Source: an uncultured Chitinophagales bacterium (lineage in GTDB: Bacteria > Bacteroidota > Bacteroidia > Chitinophagales > JAHDHT01). From it: a stretch of DNA of 64,000 nucleotides. A program made the position numbers and the translations under genes. The DNA is taken from assembly GCA_938023075.1 (NCBI GenBank), contig CALHDG010000130.1:1-64000 (forward strand), written 5' to 3'. Of the stretch, positions 45,377-54,262 are shown piece by piece (positions within the stretch are counted from its first letter, which is position 1; each line of letters begins with the position of its first letter). The notes under the pieces are model-generated. The model was not told the DNA's origin. It made no database searches and saw nothing but the letters and a program-made list of their open reading frames with translations.

Positions 45377-45555
45377 ACATCGGTTGGTTTTACGGTTTCT
45401 ATACTGTCCATAATGTCTTCAATTTCAGGTGGTTTGGCATCTTCTTTAAACGAGCCACTGAAATATAATAAAATACCGGTGAGTAAAATCACCACTAAAC
45501 CGATGGCTATAAAACGGTTGCTAAATAATTTAGGTGGCGTTTGAAATTCGATCAT
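45373..45555 (-). CDS. Small single-span membrane protein upstream of dapF
   Basis: 60 residues: a polar start, one transmembrane helix (FIAIGLVVILLTGILLYFSG, near 16-35) and an acidic tail (EIEDIMDSIETVKPT). It overlaps dapF by 4 bp, which supports its reality. No family was recognised. Function unknown. Confidence 0.6.
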   Translation of the reverse strand: MIEFQTPPKLFSNRFIAIGLVVILLTGILLYFSGSFKEDAKPPEIEDIMDSIETVKPTDV

Positions 45556-45597
45556 TGTGCAAAGTTAGGGAATTCCGGTGGTATTGCACAAGAGCTA

Positions 45598-46449
45598 CTA
45601 GTGCTTAAATAATCTTCCAGTAAAGTGATACTTGTCTCCACGAATTTGATACAATAGGATATGTGCATCTAAAGTAGATATATTGATTTGTTGTTTATTA
45701 TTAATTAGAGGTTCAATCAACAATAGTTTTCCAAATACATCGTACAAGCGTAAATTATGAGACAACAAATTAGCATCTTTCTGTTCGACAAAAAAATGGG
45801 TTTGTGCTAGGTTTGGATAAATGGAAATGCTTTGACCAATACCAAAAGTTTCTACATCTGAAAAAGTTGGGCAGGTTAGATGAAGCGTATCTAACGCATA
45901 AACTAAATCGTCTTGATAATATAATTTGCATAAAACTTGGGTGTATTGATCAAAAAATCCAAATCCATAATTAGGTCCGATTCCTTCTATAAATTTTAAT
46001 GGCGTATTTGTAAGATGATTTCTTGGGTTATCGAACTCAATAACTTTTCGATTACCAATACTATCTAATTTTGTGACTATTGCGTAGGTAGTGTCTCTAT
46101 AGTTTCTTCTATAAATAATGCTATCACCTAGCAATAAATTAAAATCCATAATCAGAGTTTCAGTAGTGTCATTATTATGATCAATTTCCAAAAGCCACGT
46201 ATTTCCATTTAAAAGATCTTCATGAATAAAATTTGAAAAATTATACGACGATTCTAATTCATAATATATTTTTCCATTGATTGTCTTTTCTTGTCCATTA
46301 TAAGTAAATCTTTCATTAAATGCACCGTCAATAACCTCAATAGTTTGAACCCAAGTAATGGAATCAGTTGGAAAAATGGTTTTATATTGAGCAATGCTTT
46401 GAAGACAGCTAATTATAATAAGTGCCACAATAAAATATATCTTTCTCAC
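45598..46449 (-). CDS. Secreted T9SS cargo protein (type A sorting domain)
   Basis: 283 residues. Signal peptide RKIYFIVALIIISCLQSIAQ. The mature part is a beta-rich domain with no recognised enzyme motif (FTYNGQEKTINGKIYYELE). C-terminal type A sorting domain: ISIYPNLAQTHFFVEQKD, LRLYDVFGKLLLIE and ISTLDAHILLYQIRG with a final strand. The YPN core is followed by LAQT where NPAxD is usual, a modest deviation. Function unknown; surface localisation predicted. Confidence 0.78.
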   Translation of the reverse strand: MRKIYFIVALIIISCLQSIAQYKTIFPTDSITWVQTIEVIDGAFNERFTYNGQEKTINGKIYYELESSYNFSNFIHEDLLNGNTWLLEIDHNNDTTETLIMDFNLLLGDSIIYRRNYRDTTYAIVTKLDSIGNRKVIEFDNPRNHLTNTPLKFIEGIGPNYGFGFFDQYTQVLCKLYYQDDLVYALDTLHLTCPTFSDVETFGIGQSISIYPNLAQTHFFVEQKDANLLSHNLRLYDVFGKLLLIEPLINNKQQINISTLDAHILLYQIRGDKYHFTGRLFKH

Positions 46450-46566
46450 GATGATTTTTGATCCAATATAAATATTTTTAATTAAAATAAATTCGTTGCT
46501 AACGTTCTTTAAGTATATTTAGAAAATACTGACCAACACTTGACGTTAATGAACTAAGTCTTTCAA

Positions 46567-48912
46567 TTGCAAACCCGAAGTAAATATATAGTTAGCATAA
46601 CCGCTGTTGTTTTTATTGTAGTCATCATCCTATTTGTGGTGCTACATCATGCTTGTCCTTTAAAACTTGATATACCGCATTCAACTATTATTACTGATCA
46701 GCAAGGAAAGATGCTTCATGCCTATCTCTCTGCCGATGAAAAGTGGCGGATGAAAACCGACCTGCACGAAATTTCTCCAACCTTAAAAAAAGCGATTATT
46801 CATAAGGAGGACAAATATTTTTATTATCACTTTGGCATTAATCCATTTGCCATTGTAAGAGCTTTGGGTAACAATCTTATAAAAGGCAAACGAACTAGTG
46901 GTGCTTCTACCATTACTATGCAAGTCGCACGTTTATTGAATCCTAAAGAGCGAACTTATCGTAATAAAATTATTGAAATGTTTCGCGCCCTTCAATTGGA
47001 GTTAGGGTTTAGTAAAGATGAAATTTTACAATTGTACTTAAACTTAGTGCCTTATGGTGGCAATATTGAAGGGGTAAAAGCCGCTGCTCATATTTATTGC
47101 AACAAAGCACCTAATCATTTAAGTTTGGCTGAAATTACTATTTTATCCATCATACCCAACAGACCAACAAGTTTACAGCCGGGCAAAAACGATGATTTTT
47201 TAATAAAAGAACGCGACAAATGGTTGAGGCGTTTTAAAGCCGATCATTTGTTTGATGAAGACTTTATTCAAGATGCCATAGATGAAGGATTTTTGGCGCA
47301 ACGCTTTCCTATTCCTCGCCATGCCCCTCATTTTAGTCGTAAATTGAATGCAGAAAATAATAAAACATCTCAACAAAAACCATATATCACATCAAATAAA
47401 GCAGCCCATATAAAAAGCACATTAGATTTACAAGTACAACTACCTGTTGAAGACATCGTTCAAAATTATACACGCCGGTTAAATAGTTATCATATACATA
47501 ACACAGCTGTTTTAGTTATTGACAATGCTACTGCTGAGGTAAGGGCTTATGTAGGAAGTTCCAATTTTTATAATGATAACGACGGTGGTCAAGTAGATGG
47601 CGTTCAAGCAATCCGTTCGCCGGGCAGTACTTTAAAACCACTAATTTATGCACAAGGTTTTGATGCAGGGTTAATTAGCCCCAAACTAAAAATTGCCGAT
47701 TTACCGGTTGACTTTTCAGGTTATAGTCCAACCAATTACAGTGATACTTATAATGGTATGGTTACCGTTGAACAAGCCTTACAACAGTCGTTAAATATAC
47801 CGGCAGTTAAAGTGCTTAACAACATTGGTATACCAACTTTAATGGAACAATTTAAAGCGATGCATTTTCAACAACTATTAAAAGATGAAAAAAAGTTAGG
47901 TCTATCTTTAGCTCTCGGAGGTTGTGGTGTTAGTTTGTTTGAGTTGACCGCCATGTATACTGCTTTTGCTAATCAGGGCATTTACCGTCCGTTGCAATAT
48001 ATGCAGTCTGCCGATAAGGAATTGTTTGACTATGAAATGGTGAGTCCTTCTGCTGCTTTTTTGATCACAGAAATTTTGACCGATTTAAACCGACCAGATT
48101 TTAGCAACAACTTAGGCAACATTGCCAACTTGCCTAAAATTGCCTGGAAAACCGGCACCTCATATGGTAGAAAAGATGCTTGGAGTATTGGCTATAACAA
48201 AGCCTATACCGTTGGTGTTTGGGTGGGTAACTTTTCTGCAAAAGGTGTACCCGAATTGACTGGGGCAGATATGGCAACACCTTTATTATTTAGTGTATTT
48301 AAACAAATTGCCAAGCGTAATGACGAATGGAATTTTCCAACTGCTGAGTTAAAACACACCTGGGTTTGTAGCGAGACCGGTTTACTACCTGCCGCAACTT
48401 GTGACCATCAAATCTTAGATTTTCATTTGCCTTTAATTACCCAACATAGGGTTTGCAATCATTTAATTGATGTTGCGGTTAATCATCAAGAAGACCTTAG
48501 TTATTGTAAACATTGTTTACCCAAAGCAGCTCAATTTAAAACAAAAACTTACCAAAATTATAGTCCTGAACAGTTGGCTTTTCATGAAAACTCTAGTCAG
48601 CCTTATGATAAAATACCCTTACACAACCCACAATGTGAACGCTTTTATGCGGATGAACAGCTTAAAATTGTATCACCTAAAGCCAATATCAATTATTACT
48701 TTTTAAAAGATGATAATGAAGAAATTTTGTTAGAAAGCCATCTTGCTGCCGATGTACAACAGGTGTATTGGTATATTAATGATGCCTATTACACTGCTGC
48801 AAAAAGAGATAAGCCTACCTTTTTTAAACCCATAGCCGGTAAAAATAAAATTACCTGCGTAGATGATAAAGGCAGGAAAAGCAGTTTGTTTATTGAGGTT
48901 AGTTATTTGTGA
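46567..48912 (+). CDS. pbpC: Penicillin-binding protein 1C
   Basis: 781 residues. N-terminal membrane anchor (IVSITAVVFIVVIILFVVLH), glycosyltransferase domain GT51 (HKEDKYFYYHFGINPFAIVR and TSGASTITMQVARLL), transpeptidase domain with SxxK in SPGSTLKPL near residue 354, SLN, and KTGTSYG near 528, then a C-terminal BiPBP domain. A bifunctional class A type 1C enzyme for peptidoglycan polymerisation. The start is TTG: an in-frame stop at 46555-46557 is followed by no ATG before the anchor. It is divergent from the T9SS gene upstream. Confidence 0.93.
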   Translation: MQTRSKYIVSITAVVFIVVIILFVVLHHACPLKLDIPHSTIITDQQGKMLHAYLSADEKWRMKTDLHEISPTLKKAIIHKEDKYFYYHFGINPFAIVRALGNNLIKGKRTSGASTITMQVARLLNPKERTYRNKIIEMFRALQLELGFSKDEILQLYLNLVPYGGNIEGVKAAAHIYCNKAPNHLSLAEITILSIIPNRPTSLQPGKNDDFLIKERDKWLRRFKADHLFDEDFIQDAIDEGFLAQRFPIPRHAPHFSRKLNAENNKTSQQKPYITSNKAAHIKSTLDLQVQLPVEDIVQNYTRRLNSYHIHNTAVLVIDNATAEVRAYVGSSNFYNDNDGGQVDGVQAIRSPGSTLKPLIYAQGFDAGLISPKLKIADLPVDFSGYSPTNYSDTYNGMVTVEQALQQSLNIPAVKVLNNIGIPTLMEQFKAMHFQQLLKDEKKLGLSLALGGCGVSLFELTAMYTAFANQGIYRPLQYMQSADKELFDYEMVSPSAAFLITEILTDLNRPDFSNNLGNIANLPKIAWKTGTSYGRKDAWSIGYNKAYTVGVWVGNFSAKGVPELTGADMATPLLFSVFKQIAKRNDEWNFPTAELKHTWVCSETGLLPAATCDHQILDFHLPLITQHRVCNHLIDVAVNHQEDLSYCKHCLPKAAQFKTKTYQNYSPEQLAFHENSSQPYDKIPLHNPQCERFYADEQLKIVSPKANINYYFLKDDNEEILLESHLAADVQQVYWYINDAYYTAAKRDKPTFFKPIAGKNKITCVDDKGRKSSLFIEVSYL

Positions 48913-48951
48913 TCTTTTCATAAAAAGAACATAAATCATTAATGTTGAACT

Positions 48952-48980
48952 TTTGAATAAAAATGATATATTTACCTTTA
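48952..48980 (+). promoter_or_regulatory. Promoter of the B3/B4-methyltransferase cassette
   Basis: TTTG at 48952-48955 and TACCTTTA at 48973-48980 (seven of eight matches to TAnnTTTG), 17 bases apart, close to the Bacteroidota -33/-7 arrangement. An overlapping TATATTTA lies at 48967-48974. The leader to the ATG at 49028 is about 45 bases. This suggests the two-gene cassette has its own promoter. Confidence 0.5.
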
Positions 48981-49027
48981 ATTAAATGTATAAATTCAAA
49001 TATTTATTAATGATTTAACTATAACAA

Positions 49028-49690
49028 ATGAAAAATATTAAAATTGAAGATTCATTTAGGAAAGTCATTCCTACTGTGAGACTTGGTGTAATGCAAGGCA
49101 AAGTTATTTTCGAGAAAAAAAATGAAGACTTATGGTTAGAAATAAACAACTACACAAACAGCCTTTTCCTAGAAATGACTAAAGAAGAAATTAAATTAAT
49201 TCCAAGAATTAGTGACTCAAGATTGGCTTATAAAAAACTTGGTAAAAAGTCAAGTGATGGATATGACATTTCATCAGAGGCACTTTTAAAAAGAGTATTT
49301 TCAGGCAAAAATCTATTCAATATTAATAACATTGTTGATACATCTCAACTTCTTTCAATAATGAGCAGGCTATCAATAGGAATATACGATTTAGACAAAA
49401 TTGAAGGCGATATAACATTTAAAATTGGTAGTAATGAAGACACCTATAAATCATTAGGTAAAGGAATGCTAAAGTCAGAGAAATTGCCGATTCTCGTCGA
49501 CCAAACCGGAGGATTCGGTAGTCCCACCTCAGATTCTGTAAGAACTTGTATTAGTGAAAATACTAAAAGAGTAATTATGATTATGATGGTATTTTCTGTA
49601 ATAAATTTGGATAATATACTTACTATTAGCAAAAATTACTATAAGCGATACGCAAATTTATTGGAAGGACAAATAGACATAATCCAATGA
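49028..49690 (+). CDS. Standalone B3/B4 tRNA-editing-type domain protein
   Basis: 220 residues, the normal size for free-standing B3/B4 proteins related to the editing domain of PheRS beta. Motifs: IPTVRLGVMQGKVIF near 14-28, SSEALLKRVFSGKNLFNINN near 82-101, the LSIGIYDLDKIEGDITFKIG strand pair near 125-145, and a C-terminal LPILVDQTGGFGSPTSDS region. It could bind or deacylate misacylated tRNA or a free amino-acyl substrate. Overlaps the methyltransferase gene by 4 bp (ATGA). Very AT-rich and Lys/Ile/Asn/Ser-rich relative to neighbours, which hints at transfer. Confidence 0.78.
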   Translation: MKNIKIEDSFRKVIPTVRLGVMQGKVIFEKKNEDLWLEINNYTNSLFLEMTKEEIKLIPRISDSRLAYKKLGKKSSDGYDISSEALLKRVFSGKNLFNINNIVDTSQLLSIMSRLSIGIYDLDKIEGDITFKIGSNEDTYKSLGKGMLKSEKLPILVDQTGGFGSPTSDSVRTCISENTKRVIMIMMVFSVINLDNILTISKNYYKRYANLLEGQIDIIQ

Positions 49691-51345
49691 CGACATTTAA
49701 TGAAAAGAATGATTTGAAAATCTTACTGTCCCAAAGCTTAACTGCAACAGTTATAAAACTTGGGTCTATTACAAACAACACTAATTTTTATAAAGAATAT
49801 AAATTCCTTCAAAAAGAATTTGTAAATCTCGAGTTAGAACTAATAAAAGAAAAAATTGATAGAGAGTCTTATGAAAATTTTTTTGATAATTTAAGAATTA
49901 AAGTGTTAGATTTAATTGAAAAGCTTCCAATTGGAATTTTAAGATCAAATTTATATTTGAATGAAGTTGGATTAGATGATATAAAAAGAAAGTTTGAAAA
50001 CAATTTGGTAGAACTTGGGTTGCTAAGCAATATTAAATTATATGGAAAAGACCTTGCATTAGAAAGCTATATAAATGGTATAAAAAAATGCAATAAAAGA
50101 TTTCTCACTACAAGTTTTTTAGATTCCAATTTCTGGTATGACGAAAATTGGAATATAGTTCATGAGAATAATCAACTTCAGACAAGAATATCAAATTCAA
50201 AAGACCCAGAGAGCGGTCTGTATAGATTGTTTATAATTCCTGAAAGCATTTCATCATACATTAGTAAACGAGTTGATTTTGCCTTATCTCAAGAAAAAGT
50301 TGGTAATGAAAAACCTTTAAAGCGAATTATGGATAGTAAGGAAAATCTGTCAAATTTTGTTGATAAAATAGAAATGAAAATTATTGAGGAGAATGAAATT
50401 CCAAAAAGCTTTAGAGATTTACATGGTTTAATTGGAAAAAGAGAATTAGCATTGTATGATGATTTTCGTTTTGACCAATTCAATCTAAATGAGAATAGAC
50501 AAATTGAAGATATTGAAATATGTACGAAATTTGACGAAAAATTTTATACAAAAAAAGAACATTTTAATAAAAATTTCAAAAAAGTTTGGGAATCGGCATC
50601 AGCAGTATCTGTTAAGGAATATATAAAAATGATTAACGAAGAAATTGCAGAGCAAAAAACAGAAAAGATTGATTATGAATCAAATTGGTTGTTAAAATAT
50701 GATGCTTATGTTGCCAATGACAATCATATACTAACTTCTGAAATAGGATCTGTAACTTCATATTTGGAAGTATATTTAAAAGCATATTGTAATGGGAAGC
50801 CATTTAAGAACTACTTAGACATAGGAGTCTGCACAGGAAGATACCCTATTGCATTAAGAAATGGAAAATTAGTGAAAAATATTTTAACTGTCGACTCCGA
50901 TTCAGATGTTGAAATATTTATGAATACCTATCGAAAAGATATTCCTTTTATTAGACACGACATTAGACATAGTGATATACGTAATATGATAAAAAAGAAG
51001 TTTGACCTGATTACATGTATGCTTGGAACAATCTGTCATTTTGGATTAAATATAAAAAAAGATAAATATGCAAATAAAACAGGGCTTGAAAAAGCTTTAA
51101 TAAATATCGATCATCTTTTAAATATAGATGGTCTTTTAATTATTTCGTCTTGGCAAGACTGGGATGTTTTAAAGAATGGCAAGTTAAAACTATATTCTGA
51201 TAACCAAATTTCAATTTTAAAGGAAAACAATCCCAGTCAAGAAAAGCTTAAAAAAATTTTAGATAATGGAAATAGTATGTATAGTTTCATTGACAAACTA
51301 TATGATCCATTTTTTGATATTTATGTAATAAAAAAAATTAAATAG
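49687..51345 (+). CDS. Methyltransferase with uncharacterised N-terminal regions
   Basis: 552 residues, soluble. The C-terminal third is a class I SAM methyltransferase: motif I YLDIGVCTGRYPIAL near 376-390, an acidic end to strand 2 (ILTVDSDSD near 399-407), FDLITCMLGTICHFG near 439-453 and a motif near INIDHLLNIDGLLIISSW (472-489). Residues 1-130 are helical and unrecognised. Residues 135-310 resemble a sensor-like region found in other proteins, with SFLDSNFWYDENW, then SGLYRLFIIPES, and HFNKNFKKVWESA near 292-304. The substrate is unknown. Overlaps the B3/B4 gene by 4 bp, so they form one module. Composition is AT-rich like its partner. Confidence 0.7.
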   Translation: MTTFNEKNDLKILLSQSLTATVIKLGSITNNTNFYKEYKFLQKEFVNLELELIKEKIDRESYENFFDNLRIKVLDLIEKLPIGILRSNLYLNEVGLDDIKRKFENNLVELGLLSNIKLYGKDLALESYINGIKKCNKRFLTTSFLDSNFWYDENWNIVHENNQLQTRISNSKDPESGLYRLFIIPESISSYISKRVDFALSQEKVGNEKPLKRIMDSKENLSNFVDKIEMKIIEENEIPKSFRDLHGLIGKRELALYDDFRFDQFNLNENRQIEDIEICTKFDEKFYTKKEHFNKNFKKVWESASAVSVKEYIKMINEEIAEQKTEKIDYESNWLLKYDAYVANDNHILTSEIGSVTSYLEVYLKAYCNGKPFKNYLDIGVCTGRYPIALRNGKLVKNILTVDSDSDVEIFMNTYRKDIPFIRHDIRHSDIRNMIKKKFDLITCMLGTICHFGLNIKKDKYANKTGLEKALINIDHLLNIDGLLIISSWQDWDVLKNGKLKLYSDNQISILKENNPSQEKLKKILDNGNSMYSFIDKLYDPFFDIYVIKKIK

Positions 51346-51444
51346 GTTAAACAAAATCGAACAATTTCTATTTAGCTTTTAATGAACTATTTACTTAAAG
51401 CAATTCACTTTGTATAGAACTTAGTTCAAAGTTACGTTGCTTAT

Positions 51445-51452
51445 TATCTTTG
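51445..51452 (+). promoter_or_regulatory. -7 promoter box TATCTTTG for the acyl-CoA ligase gene
   Basis: Perfect TAnnTTTG match 44 bases before the ATG at 51497. No convincing -33 element at the usual spacing was seen. Confidence 0.45.
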
Positions 51453-51496
51453 TTATTTAAAACAATATCCGTATTTTTATTCCAATCAAGTTGCAT

Positions 51497-53227
51497 ATGA
51501 ATTTTAGTCGATTATTTGATTTACCGGATTACCAAAGGCAGGTTAATGCCTTAGACGATATGCTGGCTTCAAAGCAAAACGGCAAATGGACAAAGTATGC
51601 TACTAAGCAGGTTATCAACACTGTCAATCAGTTGAGTATTGCCTTATTGGAAATCAATATTCAGCCAGGCGATATGATTGCCTTAGTTAGCGATGGCAGA
51701 CCGGAGTGGAATATCATTGATTTTGCGATTCAACAAACCGGTGCGATTGTGGTGCCTATTTATCCGACAATTTCGGTTAGTGAGTATAGCTATATTTTTA
51801 AGGATGCCAATATTAAATATGCCTTTGTTGAAACTGCAGATTTATTTAACAAAATAAAAACTGTAGGTGCAGATTGTAGTTCATTAGTAGATATTTTTAC
51901 AATTGAACCGATAAAAGATGCCAAACATTGGAAGACCTTAATCAATACACAGATAGACAAAAACGATTTAAGTTTATTAGAAGGTAGAAAAGGTACAATT
52001 AAAGCCAATGACTTGGCAACTATTTTATATACTTCTGGCACTACCGGCAACCCTAAAGGGGTAATGCTGTCGCATCAAAATATTATTAGTAATATTAAAG
52101 CAACTATTTCTATAGTACCTTTTGAGTTAGGTCAGCGGGCGTTTAGTTTTTTACCACTTTCGCATATATTTGAACGAATGGTGACTTACTGTTACATGGC
52201 TGCGGGTTCACCTATTTATTATGCAACTAATTTAGATAGTATTGGAGAAGAATTGAAAGAAGTAAAACCGTTCTTTTTTTCCGCAGTACCCCGTTTGTTA
52301 GAAAAAGTATATGAATCGATTTTAACGAAGGGAGAAAGCCTGACCGGTTTTAAAAAAACCTTATTTGATTGGTCGATTAAACTAGCCAATAACTACACCG
52401 AGCAAGATGAAAACAGCTTACAGTTAAAAATAGCAAGATGGCTAGTTTTTAAAAAGTGGAAAGATGCATTAGGCGGCAATGTACTTGGTATTGTTACGGG
52501 GGCTGCCGCCCTTAATCCGGTATTGGGTAAAATATTTACGGCAGCCGGCATTGTTATTAGAGAGGGTTATGGTTTAACAGAAACTGCACCGGTAATATCT
52601 AGTAACCGCTTTGAGCCCGGTGGTTTTAAATTTGGAACGGTTGGTTTACCAATTCCGGGTGTAGAAGTTAAGTTGGCAGATGATGGGGAAATTTGCATTA
52701 AAGGGCCTAATGTGATGTTGGGTTATTACAACTTACCGGAAGAAACGAGTAAAGCCATTGATGAGGAAGGTTGGTTTCATACCGGCGACATTGGTTGTTG
52801 GGAAGATAATCGTTTTTTAAAAATAACGGACCGGAAGAAAGCACTCTTTAAAACATCGGGTGGCAAATATGTGGCACCGCAAGTAATAGAAAACAAGTTA
52901 AAGGAGTCGCCTTTAATTGAACAAGTGATGGTGTTGGGCAACAACCGTAAATTTGTATCAGCTTTAATTGTGCCTAATAAAAAATTGTTACACTCCAACT
53001 TTTCAAATGATGCGCGTGTAATTAAAAACATCGATGTCCGTGAAAAAATAGAGGCAGTTATTGAAGAAAAAAATGCATTTTTTGGTCAAACAGAAAAGGT
53101 TAAAAAATTTGTTATATTAAACAATGAATGGACGATTGACTCTGGTGAATTGACACCTTCGATGAAAGTAAAACGAAAAATAGTTGCTGAAAACAATAAG
53201 TATATAATAGAGGGGATGTACGAATAA
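51497..53227 (+). CDS. Long-chain fatty acid--CoA ligase (AMP-binding)
   Basis: About 576 residues. Activates fatty acids with ATP and CoA. ATP/AMP-binding motif LYTSGTTGNPKGVMLSH, EGYGLTETAPVISSN, and GWFHTGDIG plus KITDRKKALFKTSGGKYVAP. The C-terminal hinge domain contains the Lys in a TPSMKVKRK tail. An in-frame TTG two codons earlier (51491) is the alternative start; the ATG is preferred. A small coiled-coil protein gene follows after 27 bp. Confidence 0.92.
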   Translation: MNFSRLFDLPDYQRQVNALDDMLASKQNGKWTKYATKQVINTVNQLSIALLEINIQPGDMIALVSDGRPEWNIIDFAIQQTGAIVVPIYPTISVSEYSYIFKDANIKYAFVETADLFNKIKTVGADCSSLVDIFTIEPIKDAKHWKTLINTQIDKNDLSLLEGRKGTIKANDLATILYTSGTTGNPKGVMLSHQNIISNIKATISIVPFELGQRAFSFLPLSHIFERMVTYCYMAAGSPIYYATNLDSIGEELKEVKPFFFSAVPRLLEKVYESILTKGESLTGFKKTLFDWSIKLANNYTEQDENSLQLKIARWLVFKKWKDALGGNVLGIVTGAAALNPVLGKIFTAAGIVIREGYGLTETAPVISSNRFEPGGFKFGTVGLPIPGVEVKLADDGEICIKGPNVMLGYYNLPEETSKAIDEEGWFHTGDIGCWEDNRFLKITDRKKALFKTSGGKYVAPQVIENKLKESPLIEQVMVLGNNRKFVSALIVPNKKLLHSNFSNDARVIKNIDVREKIEAVIEEKNAFFGQTEKVKKFVILNNEWTIDSGELTPSMKVKRKIVAENNKYIIEGMYE

Positions 53228-53254
53228 TAATTATTAATTTTGGCATTTTGAATT

Positions 53255-53440
53255 ATGAGTGAGGAATTACAAGAATTACAAAAAGAACTCTGGAGAACCT
53301 ATCAGATTGTGAAAAGTATTAATGCGGTAGCAGAAACCCGTGCTTTGGAAGAAGAAGAAAAGGATAAACTTCATTTTTTAATTAAGCAAATACGATCGAT
53401 ACAAGCTGAGATTAAAGAAGAGAAAGCGAAATTAAATTAA
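53255..53440 (+). CDS. Small coiled-coil protein
   Basis: 61 residues, almost entirely charged amphipathic helix (ELQELQKELWRTYQIVKSIN, then RALEEEEKDKLHFLIKQI and a Lys/Glu-rich end). Starts with ATG 27 bp after the acyl-CoA ligase gene. Heptad-like Leu/Ile spacing supports a coiled coil. Family not recognised. Its last 9 bp overlap the convergent gene. Confidence 0.6.
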   Translation: MSEELQELQKELWRTYQIVKSINAVAETRALEEEEKDKLHFLIKQIRSIQAEIKEEKAKLN

Positions 53441-53968
53441 TACACGGGGTCTTACTTTAAATAATTCTTCTAAATCAGGCGGTACTCCACCTAAAAAGTC
53501 GGTAAAATCGTCAAAATTATCTCTTGTTTTTTTAGAGATGAGATCTTGCATGTTTTCAATGATTTGCGTTGATACACAAACAGGCGGCATGCTTGAACTT
53601 ATTTTATTACCCCTAAAATAGGCGATTATATTACAGCTTTCATAACTAATATAAGGTTGTTTTTGGCTTAATGCTTTTTTAATATTCTCAATATTTAAAT
53701 CTAAGTATTTGTCAATTACCTGAAAACCTTTGTTCATTTCGCCTTGCTGAAAATTTTGCATTTTTTCCATTGATTCTTCGGAAATTTCTTTGTATAACTG
53801 CTCAATACAATATTGACAAATGGCAAATTCGTGCAGCACATCATTTGGTATACAAACCTTTTCAACCAAGTATTCAATAGAACTATCTAACAAAAAACGG
53901 TCGCATTTTGAGCAATTGGAAAAAGGTAAATCTTTAACTGTATTATAAAAAACGGGGGGAATATCCAT
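53432..53968 (-). CDS. Hypothetical protein with N-terminal zinc-binding Cys pairs
   Basis: 178 residues. CSKC near residue 19-22 and CQYC near 51-54 form a plausible four-Cys zinc site. The rest is acidic-helical with DDFTDFLGGVPPDLEELFKV near the C-terminus. No signal peptide and no family recognised. It ends by overlapping the coiled-coil gene by 9 bp and starts 76 bp from MITE copy 3. Confidence 0.55.
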   Translation of the reverse strand: MDIPPVFYNTVKDLPFSNCSKCDRFLLDSSIEYLVEKVCIPNDVLHEFAICQYCIEQLYKEISEESMEKMQNFQQGEMNKGFQVIDKYLDLNIENIKKALSQKQPYISYESCNIIAYFRGNKISSSMPPVCVSTQIIENMQDLISKKTRDNFDDFTDFLGGVPPDLEELFKVRPRVLI

Positions 53969-54044
53969 TAAATTTCAATCTTATCTTTAATCAAAAATAC
54001 TATTTTTATTGATAAAAGATAATTAGAGTAGCAAAAGTTAATTA

Positions 54045-54262
54045 CTTAAGTTTCGGTAGTAAAATAATTGCTGTTCCAATGGAACCTGTTCCATTGTGTT
54101 AACAAAAGCATGGCAACTTTACTACAACAAGTGAACAGGTTCACTTGGATGATTTTATGCTTTATATGTTGAATTATTCTTTAACCTTATTGTGTACTTC
54201 AATTTCCGTAAATAATTTATATTCAAGTTACTATTAAATAAATTCTACTACCGAAACTTAAG
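54045..54262 (-). mobile_element. MITE-like element, copy 3 (218 bp, inverted)
   Basis: Ends CTTAAGTTTCGGTAGTA and TACTACCGAAACTTAAG. Flanked on both sides by TTAATTA (54038-54044 and 54263-54269), a perfect 7-bp direct repeat that looks like a target-site duplication. Both internal palindromes are intact: AATGGAACCTGTTCCATT at 54078-54095 and AAGTGAACAGGTTCACTT at 54129-54146. The insertion duplicates the TTAATTA that holds the stop codon of the neighbouring surface-protein gene. Confidence 0.88.
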
